Of a stretch of DNA of 64,000 nt, positions 1-11,140 are shown piece by piece; the stretch's first letter is position 1; each line of letters starts with the position of its first letter. The position numbers and the translations under genes are program-made. The DNA is from Linum tenue (lineage: Eukaryota > Streptophyta > Magnoliopsida > Malpighiales > Linaceae), in NCBI GenBank assembly GCA_946122785.1, contig CAMGYJ010000006.1, positions 72,541,676 through 72,605,675 on the forward strand, given 5' to 3'. Below the pieces are notes generated by a model. That model had not been told where the DNA came from. It made no database searches and worked only from the letters and a program-made list of their open reading frames with translations.

Positions 1-188
1 GTTAATTAGATGATGTATATTTCTATAAAATCACTTGATTTAATTAATATTGCATCTTATTAAATTATTTTAGTTATGTTAAAATTAGTTCTCTAAAACA
101 ACCTTGATTTATATACAAATTGTATCTTATAATATATTTATATATGTATAAATCATCAACTTATAGTGAAATTTAATTTTTTCTCTAG

Positions 189-1302
189 GATGCATACCAT
201 ATAGTCCGGTATAGGGGCACAACGAATGTGCTTGAATGGAACGACGTCATCTTGCCCTTTCTAAAAAGGGCAAGATTGGATTCGATTAGGCATTTCAACG
301 GAATTAAGATCGACCGCCAACTCATCACGGCGATGGTAGAGAGATGGCGAAAGGAGACACACTGCTTCAATTTTCGTGAAGGCGAGTGCACGATCACACT
401 TAAGGACATCGCCATCCTAACCGATCTCCCCATCGATGGTGATGTTGTTTGTGTGGACTCTACGCCACCACCTAAAGTTGTTGCCAATATGAGTGGTTGG
501 CAACATTTTATATGGACGGTCACCGGGTTGTGTCCGCCAGAAAAGGGAGATCACGATGCGGATGGTCATCCACCATTGTCCAAGGGGCAAGTATCCATCA
601 CGTGGTTGACGGCGGAGATCAGGCGTAAGCACAACCCTGAGTTCGGAGGCATTCCCCTCACGGAGGAAAGTTCGGAGCGCGATAAAGAAATTTATGCACG
701 TATCTACATCCTCGGCATGATCGGAGGAGTTTTCTTCCCCAAGAAATCCAACAACCTAATCAGCAATTCATGGTTGAAGATCATACTTGGTAGTTGGGAT
801 GATATGGGAAACTTGAGCTGGGCATCTGCTTGCTTAGCCCAGCTCTACCGATCCCTATGTAATGCTAGTGCGAGAGCGGTGAAGGAGATTGATGGGGCAA
901 TGTTCATCGTCCAATTTTGGGCTTGGGAGCATTTGCAATGGATTGCGCCGAAGGTAGACCCCGACAAGGATTGGGGACCCGATCATCCCCTACGACACGA
1001 AGCTTATGGTTGTAGGTAAATATCTTCTATCCCACTCATAGTTCTCACATTTTTTGTACTAATTTAGTTTGTTGTAACGAGCTATTTTTTTAAGGTACTA
1101 ACATTGTGTACTTGTCCATATTAATAGGTGGCTTGATGAAACAACATGCGACAATCTTGGATCGCATAAGCTGGAGGAGTATCGTAGGAGGCTTGATCAC
1201 CTATGGCTTGATCCCCTACGTGAGGTACCTCATCACCATCTGCGTCTGAATCTGGACCGGAATCATCAGCACCTTCCAGCGGATCGGAGCTGTCTGCACT
1301 AA
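189..1302 (+). pseudogene. Plant mobile domain (PMD) gene, copy 1, exons 3-4 only
   Basis: Exon 3 (189-1015) follows a ttctctag acceptor and exon 4 (1128-1302) follows ttaatag. The protein has the PMD (aminotransferase-like, MAIN/MAIL-type) hallmarks: a core reading FNFREGECTITLKDIAIL and then a TDLPIDGDVV turn. It matches copy 2 at 14020-15133 apart from an Arg/Ser difference at about position 680. Exons 1-2 would lie left of the window. PMD proteins occur both as host silencing factors and as passengers of transposons; here the setting is a transposon. The last 25 or so codons of exon 4 run antisense through the transposase stub and are probably not original PMD sequence. Confidence 0.75.
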
Positions 1303-2008
1303 CTTCGCCTTCCTCTTCTTCAACCTCATGGTCACTAACTGGACTTGGATTGACCTCTTCTTCCATCTGATTTTCAGCATGAAAGGCACCTTGACCTCCA
1401 CTAGCTCCGTAATGGTAGTTGTGGTAACTAACACCGCTTTGATAGAAGTTGTACTCGGGTGGGTACTGGTAGACTGCTTGTTGGTTGTAATCCGCCTGTT
1501 GAGCTTCTTGTTCATATGAATGGAAGGATTGATGACTTCCTCCAGTACCATGATGATACTCCTGACTCCAACTCGAGGCATGGAAATCCTGGTGGGGAGT
1601 ATCTTCGTATAATACACTCCCACCGTGAATACCAGATGTTTGGCCATCTCCAGAATGACCTACACTGCCTTCGACGGCCTCGGTGTAAACGAACATCTCC
1701 GCTTGCTTAATTGTATTGGTGGTCAAAAATTGGACCATGGCATCAACGTCCTCCTGAGTGTTAAGGAGGAATTCCTCATGCCACAGGGACCCGTCATGTC
1801 TGTTTGGATATCGATACACCATTCGATCAACTCTTCTACTGCCATCCATGCAGGTAATCTGAGTGCACATTCGGTGGAGCTCTTCAAGCATCGGTCTCGT
1901 ACGGACCTTCATTTTATGAAAATTGCCACCGACGTAACTTACACCCTTTTCGGTCTCTTCCGTGTAACCATTCCACCGCAACCCAAGCGTGAACCTTTGG
2001 AATGCCAT
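1121..2008 (-). pseudogene. MULE transposase N-terminal stub, copy 1
   Basis: The frame starts at 2008, directly after a cattgcag acceptor on the minus strand, so an upstream non-coding exon is likely. A possible donor lies near 2970. The first 110 or so residues (starting MAFQRFTLGLRW) resemble the N-terminal module in front of MURA-type transposases: an RVDRMVYRYP segment, then DAMVQFL and EMFVYTEA. A His/Tyr/Gln/Ser-rich linker and a Glu/Asp-rich tail follow. No DDE catalytic core, SWIM or zinc-knuckle domain follows; the frame ends at 1121 after crossing into antisense PMD exon 4. I infer that an internal deletion removed the rest. The family call rests on remembered motifs. Confidence 0.55.
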
Positions 2009-2136
2009 CTGCAATGAAAAGTAACACAAGTTACTAACATAACAACACAAAGAAAAATGAAAAGTAATTCAAATTACTAACATAAAATCACAAATGACAA
2101 TGAAAAGTAACACAAGTTACTAACATAAAAATTATT

Positions 2137-2414
2137 TTGTTAATCGTATTGATTATTTTCAATAATTTAAAACAATACAAGTACACTCGTAAGACTCTTA
2201 GGAGAGGTATACATCTCCTTAGAAACACAGTCTTTTTGACAGAAAAAGGGGGGATCCGAGGATCGCTTAGAACCCGATTTTCCCAGGTCATGGGGGGATC
2301 ATGATGATCGCTTAAGTCCCCATTTCCTTAGACATGCATTTCTTTATAAAGAGTCTCAATAAGTGTTGTATTGTATTGATTTAAACTATTGAAAATAATC
2401 AATACGATTAACAA
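2137..2414 (-). mobile_element. 278-bp terminal-inverted-repeat element, copy A
   Basis: Both ends carry the inverted repeat TTGTTAATCGTATTGATTAT, continuing to about 34 bp with one mismatch. The interior has gatc-rich short inverted motifs but no coding capacity. The same element, inverted, is at 13406-13683, and a copy in this orientation is at 15968-16245. The first and last bases are the limits of the inverted match; no clear target duplication was seen. Confidence 0.7.
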
Positions 2415-2951
2415 TTATGTAAATTATTGTACAACAAATATACATTATCTAATAAACAAAGGACAATGAAAATTAATTCAAATTACTAACATAAAATCAC
2501 AAATGACAATGAAAAGTAATTAAGTTACTAACATAACATCACAAAGGACAATCAAAAGTAATTAAGTTACTAACATAAAATCACAAAGACAATGAAAAAG
2601 GGGGGATCCGAGGATCGCTTAGAACCCGATTTTCCCAGGTCATGGGGGGATCATGATGATCGCTTAAGTCCCCATTTCCTTAGACATGCATTTCTTTATA
2701 AAGAGTCTCAATAAGTGTTGTATTGTATTGATTTAAACTATTGAAAATAATCAATACGATTAACAATTATGTAAATTATTGTACAACAAATATACATTAT
2801 CTAATAAACAAAGGACAATGAAAATTAATTCAAATTACTAACATAAAATCACAAATGACAATGAAAAGTAATTAAGTTACTAACATAACATCACAAAGGA
2901 CAATCAAAAGTAATTAAGTTACTAACATAAAATCACAAAGACAATGAAAAG
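2248..2951. repeat. 352-bp tandem duplication inside MULE copy 1
   Basis: Bases 2248-2599 are repeated at 2600-2951. The unit covers the right half of the 278-bp element and the adjoining spacer with its repeated ttactaacataa blocks. MULE copy 2 has only one unit, which accounts for the offset change between copies. The duplication therefore arose after the two array units formed, or was lost from the second. Confidence 0.9.
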
Positions 2952-3107
2952 TAATTACGAAACAAACTTACGAATTAACGTTAATCGCAAAAACTAAATA
3001 ATTTAAAGGTGCAAAGCTGAAATTTGAGGAAGGAAGTGTGAATTGAGGAAGGAAGTGTGAAGAATTGTGTTCTCCGAAACAGCCTTTTATAGGCAAATTT
3101 TGCACCA

Positions 3108-3442
3108 AAACCGCTTGGGGGGGGGAGCGGTTTTGGGTCTGCCATGCAGCCCTACCCCTGCATGCCGACATGTCGGATGTCGGGTGACCAGGCACAAACC
3201 GCGCCCCAGAGGAGCGGTTTGTGTCCTGACAATGTAAACCGCCCCTTCCCCAGGCGGTTTGCTTGCCGACAATAAAACGCTCCCTCTACCAGCGTTTTCT
3301 GGTAGGGTTTACCCTATAGCCGCGCCTCGCAGAGGCGGTTTACTCCAGAAAATAAAAACGCTCCTCCAAGGAGCGGTTATATAGGAAAACGCCTCTTAGA
3401 GGCGCGGTTTCATTGAAAACCGCTCATCAAGGGGGCGGTTTT
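3108..3442. repeat. Subterminal AAACCGC/GCGGTTT repeats, MULE copy 1 right end
   Basis: Short GC-rich motifs of the form AAACCGC...GCGGTTT recur every 30-60 bp, in both orientations, just inside the TIR. The same arrays are in both ends of MULE copy 2. Subterminal repeats of this sort commonly serve as transposase binding sites; that role is inferred here. Confidence 0.65.
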
Positions 3443-4111
3443 AAATTAAGGGTGGTATTTTTGGAAATTCTTTGGAGTGAGTGGTATTTTTGTAAAATTT
3501 TTTTAAAACAGTGGTAGTTTTGGATTTTTTCCCCTAAAAGGCCTTTTCCCCATGTCCAAGACCCTAGCCAGTCATTTGAACCTGTGTCTGAGACCTCCTG
3601 ATTAGTTAGTGGTGACACCCCATATGTGAACTCTAGCACTTAGAGGCTGCCATCATGGTGAAGAGATTATAGGTATTGAGAGAAATAGCATGCGCATCTT
3701 TCGCATCAAATTGTCCTGACCCCACTGGTCGAGAGTGAGTGATTCGTTTTCATTTTCTATATGCTCTTGTACCCCGGTGAGGACCTAGATTGCTCGGTCT
3801 CTATTCTGATGTCTTGAGTTGGATGCATGAGTTGACTGTTTTGAGTAAGTGGTTGAATCAAGTCTAGGTTGGCTAGTGAACAGAAGGGAGACTCTTCCTT
3901 TACTCGATTTGCTGCACTCGAATGTCCTTTGTGGTGGTTGTCCAGGTTGTTATTGAGGTTGTGCATGTATTGATGTTTGAAAACCAGTGCGATTCACGTG
4001 TCTGTGCCTTTGTGACTTGTCCCCAATGTTGGTTGAGTGAAATATGTAAGCTTACCTAGTGTCTGACTTGGTTTGCTTGGGGACAAGCAAACGGTTAAGT
4101 GTGGGGGAGTT

Positions 4112-5532
4112 TGATAGACCGTTATTTACACATGTTTTTACCCCTGCTCTTACTCCGTTTGAGGTATTGATTCTCGTGTTTTAGGCCGATTTCACGCTAG
4201 GTTGTGCTTGTTTATGATATTTCAGGTCCTAGTACGTGAATGGAGGCTTAGGAGCGAGTTTGGGGTCGATTGGACGAGGATCGGACGCATGGCGAGGTTC
4301 CAAGGAGGCTGCACAGCCAGACCAGGGAGTCGCACGGCCGTGCATGGTTGCAAGCTGGCCGTGCGCCTTATGCCGAGAGCGTGCACGGGCAGCCCTGAAG
4401 TGCCGCACGGCCGTGCACCTGAGCCATATGGCCGTGCGCCTTTGGCCGAGGATGTGCATGGGCTGGCCGGGACCCTTGCACGGCCGTGCACCTGGCCGTG
4501 CGAGAAGGATGAGTTCGGACTTAATGAAACGGCGCGTTTAGGGTTGCACGGCCAGAATGGTGACTTGCACGGCCGTGCACCCTGGCCGTGCAAGTCGGGG
4601 AAACCCGGTTTATAAGCTGATTTGGAGCCAAACAGAAGGGGATTCGAGTTTTTGAGAGACAGAGCGGTTCCTAGAGAGAGAAAGCGACGAACAAGAGCCT
4701 CCAAGTGCCCTAGATCGATCTTCAACACCATTGGAGCTTGGTTTGAGCTTGGAGAAGTGCCGATTCAACGTCCAGGAGCAGAAATCCATCTTCACAGTAT
4801 GATTTCCGCGTCTGATTCTGCTTTTGCTTCTCTCTCCATGGAGTAGTTCCCCCATTCATCTGGGTATGGGAAACCCTAGTTCTGTATGTTAGGTTTGATT
4901 GTATGAACCCAAGTATTGATTCTATGATTTTGATTATATTCGATTGAGGTTTGAATGATTGAATGACTTGAATCCTGATCAAATTCCTGTTGTTTCTGCT
5001 TTAACCTAGAATGATAATATCTGCCTAGGTTGATAGAGTATCCTTAATCGAAGGTAGTGAATTGGTGACTTTAGTCGAGGAGCCAGTTCACTATTCTGTA
5101 CCGAATTCCATTCGGTAGTGGAGGTTTTGTTCATAGGGCCTCAATCTGTTTACTCCGGTGTAGGTTAGTCGCCAGCTAGAGACTCAGATTGAGAGGGTCT
5201 AAAGACCTTTAGTCGAGACTTCAGACTGATTAAGAACCTTCCGCAGTATAACTATCATAGAAATTGAACTTGGTAATTACAATCCGGCTTAACTGCAGAC
5301 TAGGGGGAACCATATCCGGGTGACCTCTCTTAACCTGAATACAAACGTTTAGTTGCTTTGTTTGCTTGTTAGTTTAGAACTTCACTAAAGTTTCATTGCT
5401 AGATAATACGAATTCACTGAGTAGTCATCACATCTAGGACCCGGGTTGACATTGAAACCCAAACCCGCTTTACTACGCTTTGGGAAGTGGTTACACTTGG
5501 CCATTTTCTAGAGTGACAGTAACAGCGAGTCA
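4112..5532 (+). repeat. LTR, first (5' of the complete unit)
   Basis: The 1421-bp direct repeat is shared with 17590-18998. It has TG...CA ends, a palindrome-rich U3 (about 4316-4595) and a TATA-like box. It also serves as the 3' LTR of the upstream partial element because a polypurine tract immediately precedes it. Confidence 0.92.
4610..4616 (+). promoter_or_regulatory. LTR TATA box
   Basis: TTATAAG sits about 500 bp into the LTR, just after the GC-rich palindrome array. This is the expected place for the U3/R promoter. The identical box is at 18076-18082 in the other LTR. Confidence 0.6.
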
Positions 5533-5538
5533 AGTTTT

Positions 5539-5557
5539 TGGCGCCGTTGCCGGGGAC
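5539..5557 (+). other. Primer binding site for tRNA-Asp
   Basis: TGGCGCCGTTGCCGGGGAC is the complement of the 3' end of plant tRNA-Asp including CCA. It lies 6 bp after the LTR end. tRNA-Asp priming is typical of Athila elements. Confidence 0.9.
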
Positions 5558-5680
5558 GGCTAGGTTGTTGAAGAAAAGTGATTTCTGTTACTTTAGCATT
5601 TTCATTTTTGCATTGAGTTTTTGTTTCTCCCACTTGTGCCTTCACGGGGTTTGCATTGCTTGATTGTGTGCAGATAGTGC

Positions 5681-8600
5681 ATGACCCGTAGCCAGTCGGG
5701 AGGTTTACTGCCGTTGAATCCTGAGATTGAGCGCACCTGCAAACAACTTCGAAGACAACAACACGCTAGACTGGCTACGGTAGAGCGCCGAGACGGCCAA
5801 TTGACCAGCGACTCCGAGGACGAGCACGAGATGGAAGGCGATCAGAACCCGCCTCCTCAGAACCAGATCCTGGGGAACGACCCAAACCCCCAGGGAGCTG
5901 GCCATCATCATCCACCACCACCGGGTCCCACCTTGGAGTACTTCTATACTCCGCGGATTGCTGACATCCGCCCGGTCATCCTCTACCCGCCTATCCCAGC
6001 AAACAACTTCTAGATCAAGCCATGCTGGATTCAGCTCATTACATCTTCTATCCAGTTCCATGGCTTGAAGGATGAGGAGGCCAGGGTACATCTGTCCCGT
6101 TTTCTGCAGCTGACGAACGGGTTCAAGCTGAATGGTGTCCCGGATGATGCGATCCGCCTTCATCTCTTCCCCCATTCTCTGGCGGGGAATGCTAAGAGGT
6201 GGTTGGAGACCCAGCCCCCATTTTCCATCACCTCTTGGGACGATCTGGCTGACAAATTCGTGCACAGGTACTATCCGGCATCGAAGACTACAGAGATACA
6301 GCGGGAGATCACTCACTTCCGCCAAGAGCCAGATGAGTCCCTTCGTGATGCATGGGAGCGGTACATGGGATACTTCTGGCAGTGTCCCCATCATGGCTTC
6401 AGCGATGCTTTCACAGTAGGGAACTTCTACAGTGCCCTCACCCTAGACAGCCAGAGGGTGATCGAGTCTCTATGCCCAGGAGGGGATATTCTCACTAAGA
6501 CTCCACCCGAGCTGAACCAGATGATTAACACATTGGCTGCCAGAGATCATTCCTGGGGGCAGAGCAGCAGAGGCAGACATTCCAGGGACCGTGGTGTGCA
6601 CGCCATGGAGACCAGATCCGGGCTAAAGCAGCAGGTGGCTGAGTTGGTGCAGACATTGAAGCAGCCTAACAGTCTCCTTCCGGGCCGAGGTGTAGCTACG
6701 CCTCCAGTAGCTCAGTGTCAGTGGTGTGAGAGCCCAAATCACCTGGTGGAGGATTGTCAGTCTATGAGGGAGTCTTCTACTCCCCAAGAGCAGGTGGACT
6801 TCATAGCAAATGCTCGGCGCCTGGACCCATACAGCAACACCTACAATGAGGGATGGCGCCAGCATCCCAACTTTGCCTGGAGCAGTAACACCGCCAAGCC
6901 ACCTGGTTTCCCAGCACCAGCAGGTGGTTTCCAGCAGAGGCAGCCCTTCCAGGCTAGGCAGGGGCCACCACCACAGCAGCAGCCTTACCAGCCTAGGCAA
7001 GGGCAGCCAATCCAGCAGCCTCAGCGTCAGTATGCTGAGCCAGCAGCAGCACCAGCTCCCGATAATCAGATGACCGAGCTGAAGAACGTTTTGGCGGCAT
7101 TCATGACCACCAGCCAGGCGACTATCACGAGGATGGATCAGTCCATAGCTTCACTGGAGGCAGGCCAGAGAACCCTGGAGGCAGGCCAGAGAAACCAAGG
7201 TGCCATTCTGCAGGATCTCCAGCACCAGATAGGGGGCTTAGCTCGCCAGAACACTACCAGGGCACCGGGGACTCTGCCCGCCACCACTGTCCCCAATCCT
7301 CGCGACCCTCACGAGACTGCCCATGCCATCACCACCAGGAGTGGTAAGACCATACCTGCTGCTCCTGCCCAGCCCAGGCAAGACGAACCACTACCTGCTT
7401 CAACACCTCCAGCTGATACTGTAGAAGTGGAGGAAGGCAGCGCACCACCTGCTCCCAAACCACAACCTGTGGTTAAGGAGCATACACCCCAGCTGCCCTT
7501 CCCCACTAGACTTCATAAAGACAGGCTGGAGACAAAGTTTGCCAAGTTCATGGCAATGTTGAAGCAGGTAAACATCAGCATGCCGTTCGTGGAGGCACTG
7601 TCGAAGATGCCCAAGTATGCCAAGTTTATGAAGGACCTCCTCACCAACAAGAAGAAACTTGGGGATCTTTCGACAGTGATGCTCAGCGAGGAGTGTTCTG
7701 CCATCCTGCAGAACAAGCTGCCCGAGAAGCGCAAAGACCCAGGGAGTTTCACTATCCCTCTTGTTATTGGCAGCATGCATGTAGGAAAGTCCTTGGCGGA
7801 CCTAGGCGCTAGTATAAATGTCATGCCCTATAAACTGTTTAAGAAGCTAGACCTAGGTGAACCTAGAGCTACTAGGATGAGCATTCAGTTAGCTGATCGT
7901 TCTATCGTGCATCCTAGGGGTATCATTGAGGACTTGCTTGTTAATGTTGGTGCATTCACATATCCTGTTGATTTTGTTATTTTGGATATAAATGAGGATG
8001 TGGATGTGCCTTTGATTTTGGGTAGACCATTTCTCGCCACCGCCAGGGCGCTTATTGATGTGCATAGTGGTAAATTGATCCTGCGTGCTGGTGATGAACA
8101 GGCTACTTTTTCTGTGTCTGAGAATGGGAAGCACTCTCATTTGCATGATGACATAGATTACTGTGATGTGCTTACTGACTTTGAGACCGCACTCGCCATA
8201 ACGAGTGCGGGTACTGATGATCCTCTTGAGCGTTGTATTTTGCTAGGTGAGCAGGCATCGCAGGAGCCGCAGCTGGCGGAGCAGTTGGCCGCGTTGGAGA
8301 GTGGCCCCTTCTTGGAGGGCGACAGACTATTTAAACCGATCTCATCCTCCACCCGCATCACCACCTCCTTGGAGGAACCACCAGAGCTGGAGCTTAAGCC
8401 CCTCCCTCCCCATTTGGAGTATGCATTTCTCCGGGAGGGGAATAAGCTGCCAGTCATCATCAGCTCGACCCTCACACCCGAGCAGAAGACCAGACTGGTG
8501 GCCTTGCTGAAGCAGTACGAGCGAGCCTTGGCATGGAAGATCACAGATATCCGGGGGATCAGCCCCTCTTTTTGCTCGCACCGGATACTGCTGGAGGATG

Positions 8601-11140
8601 AGATGCGGCCAGTGAGGCAGCCGCAGAGGAGATTGACGCCGAACCTGGAGGCTGTGGTTCGGGCAGAGATCGTGAAGCTGATGGACGCGGGGATCATCTT
8701 CGCCATTTCTGACAGCGAGTGGGTCAGTCCCACCCAGGTGGTGCCCAAAAAGGGTGGGATGACCGTGGTGCCTAACGAGAAGAACGAGCTCATCCCGATG
8801 CGCACGGTGACTGGGTACCGTGTTTGCATCGACTATCGGCGTCTCAACGACGCTACTCGGAAGGACCATTTCCCGCTGCCGTTCATTGATCAGATGCTGG
8901 AGAGATTGGCGGGGCACGAGTTCTACTGCTTCCTGGATGGGATGTCCGGGTACTTTCAGATCCCTATCGCACCGGAGGACCAGGCGAAGACCACTTTCAC
9001 CTGCCCCTTCGGCACATTTGCTTACCGGAGGATTCCATTCGGGCTATGCAACGCCCCAGCCACTTTTCAGCGATGTATGCTCGCCATCTTTGACCGTCTG
9101 GTCGGCGAGATCATGGAGGTGTTTATGGACGATTTCTCGGTTTATGGAGACTCCTTCTCTCACTGTCTTCATAACCTGGAACTCGTTCTTAAACGGTGTG
9201 AAGAAACGAACCTGGCACTGAGTTGGGAGAAGTGTCACTTCATGGTTCGAGAAGGCATAGTTCTTGGGCATAAGATCTCCAAGATGGGGATTGAGGTGGA
9301 CAGAGCAAAGATAGAGACTATCAGCAAGCTGCCTCCTCCTACATCTGTAAAGGGGATCCGGAGTTTTCTTGGCCATGCAGGTTTCTACAGGCGGTTCATC
9401 AAGGATTTCTCGAAGATCGCCCTGCCCCTGACCAAGCTTCTAGAGAAGGATGCCCCCTTCCTGTTCACTGATGCTTGCACAGCAGCGTTCACCACCTTGA
9501 AGGAGAAGCTCACCCAGGCTCCTATCATGGTTGTTCCAGACCGGTCTCTACCGTTTGAGCTGATGTGCGACGCCAGTGATTTTGCTGTTGGCGCTGTTCT
9601 GGGGCAGAGGCGAGATCACCACTTCCGGCCTATCTACTACGCCTCGAAGACTCTGAATGATGCCCAGGAGAACTACACCACCACAGAGAAGGAGCTGCTT
9701 GCAGTGGTGTTTGCCTTCGATAAGTTTCGCCCCTATCTGGTCTTGTCCAATGTGACCGTGTATACAGATCACTCCGCGATTATATACCTGATGAGCAAGG
9801 CCGATGCCAAGCTTCGGCTCATACGATGGATCTTGCTATTGCAGGAGTTTGATATTGAGATCCGGGACAAGAAGGGTGCAGAAAATGTTGCAGCTGATCA
9901 CCTCTCCCGGTTGGACGCACCTCCTGCGGACAGCCTCGTGGAGGAGATTGACGACTCCTTCCCCGATGAGAGGTTGATGATGATGTGCTTGGTGGAGAGT
10001 GTCACCCCCTGGTACTCTGATTTTGCGAACTATTTGGTGGGCCAGCAGCTGCCCAAGGGGATGGCAACTCACGCCAAGAGGAAGTTTTTCTCCGATCTGA
10101 AGTACTACTTCTGGGATGACCCACATCTTTTTCGGATCGGAGCCGATGGGATCATCCGCCGTTGTATTATGGAGAGTGAGATGGAGGGCATTCTCTCTCA
10201 CTGTCATGAGGGACCTACTGGCGGTCATCACGGAGGAAACCGCACGGCGAGGAAGGTGCTTCAGTCGGGCTTTTACTGGCCCACGCTCTTCAAGGATGCA
10301 GATGCCTTCGCACGCAGGTGCGACCGATGCCAGAGGTCAGGTAACATCTCTGCCCGTGATGAGATGCCCCAGAATGTGTTTATAACCTGTGAGATTTTTG
10401 ATGTCTGGGGTATCGACTTCATGGGCCCCTTCCCTCCATCTTTTGGTAATACCTATATTCTGGTTGCTGTTGACTACGTCTCTAGGTGGGCTGAGGCGCA
10501 AGCTTTGCCCACTAATGATGCTAGACGTGTTTGTGTTTTTTTGAAGCAGCTATTCTCCCGGTTCGGGACACCTAGAGCCATCATAAGCGATAGAGGCACC
10601 CATTTCCAGGGCCAATTTGATAAACTGCTGTCTCGCTATGGTGTGACTCATAAGGTGTCCGTGGCCTATCATCCCCAGACCAGTGGCCAGGCCGAGCTGA
10701 CGAACCGGGAGCTCAAGCGGATCCTGGAGAAAACGGTGGATCAGTCCCGCAAAGATTGGTCCACCAAGCTCGATGATGCTCTGTGGGCATATCGCACTGC
10801 CTACAAGACGCCCATTGGTATCGAGCGAAAAATGCAGATGTTGGAGCTGGAAGAGTGGCGTTACCACGCCTATGAGAACACCAAGCTGTACAAGGAGCGC
10901 ACTAAGCGCCTACATGATGCTCGGTTGCGGGGTCCGAAAGAGTTCCAGGTTGGTGATCGAGTTCTCCTTTACAACTCTCGCCTGAAGCTCTTTCCCGGAA
11001 AACTCCGCTCCCGGTGGTCTGGACCGTTCACGGTCACACAGGTGTTCCCGTATGGCACTATCGAGATTGCCAACCCGCAGACTGAGCCGTTTAAAGTGAA
11101 TGGCCATCGTCTCAAGCCCTACCTGGGAGACGAGGTCTAA
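5681..11140 (+). CDS. Athila gag-pol polyprotein, interrupted by an in-frame TAG
   Basis: One frame runs from ATG 5681 to TAA 11138-11140, broken only by TAG at 6011-6013; coding similarity resumes at once, and the next ATG is at 6065. Counting from 6065: gag capsid core about residues 25-140; CX2CX4HX4C zinc knuckle about 217-230; aspartic protease with DLGAS about 580; reverse transcriptase about 900-1080 with FMDD near 1020; RNase H from about 1165; integrase HHCC about 1375-1420, with catalytic Asp in GIDFMG, Asp in SDRGTHF and Glu in the [10 protein letters not shown] region. After KTPIG (about 10815) the frame jumps to a region that relatives carry some 40-50 residues further on, which indicates an in-frame deletion. 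Related full elements could supply function in trans. Confidence 0.88.

Larger units (their letters stand above)
1..4111 (+). mobile_element. 3' interior part of an upstream Athila element copy, with nested MULE
   Basis: This stretch repeats 13.8-17.6 kb almost base for base (offset 13831, falling to 13478 after a 352-bp tandem duplication and a one-base difference in a G run). It holds most of a nested MULE (up to about 3531), then retroelement 3' interior, and ends in a polypurine tract (4097-4109) directly against the LTR at 4112. A polypurine tract upstream of an LTR marks that LTR as the 3' LTR of a preceding element, so the window opens inside a tandem array. The missing 5' part would lie left of position 1. 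Confidence 0.85.

Noticed and set aside
4202..4731. Overlapping long frames on both strands in the LTR
   Set aside because: They arise from the GCACGGCCGTGC palindromes, which read open in both directions. No domain is present and the region is promoter/U3.
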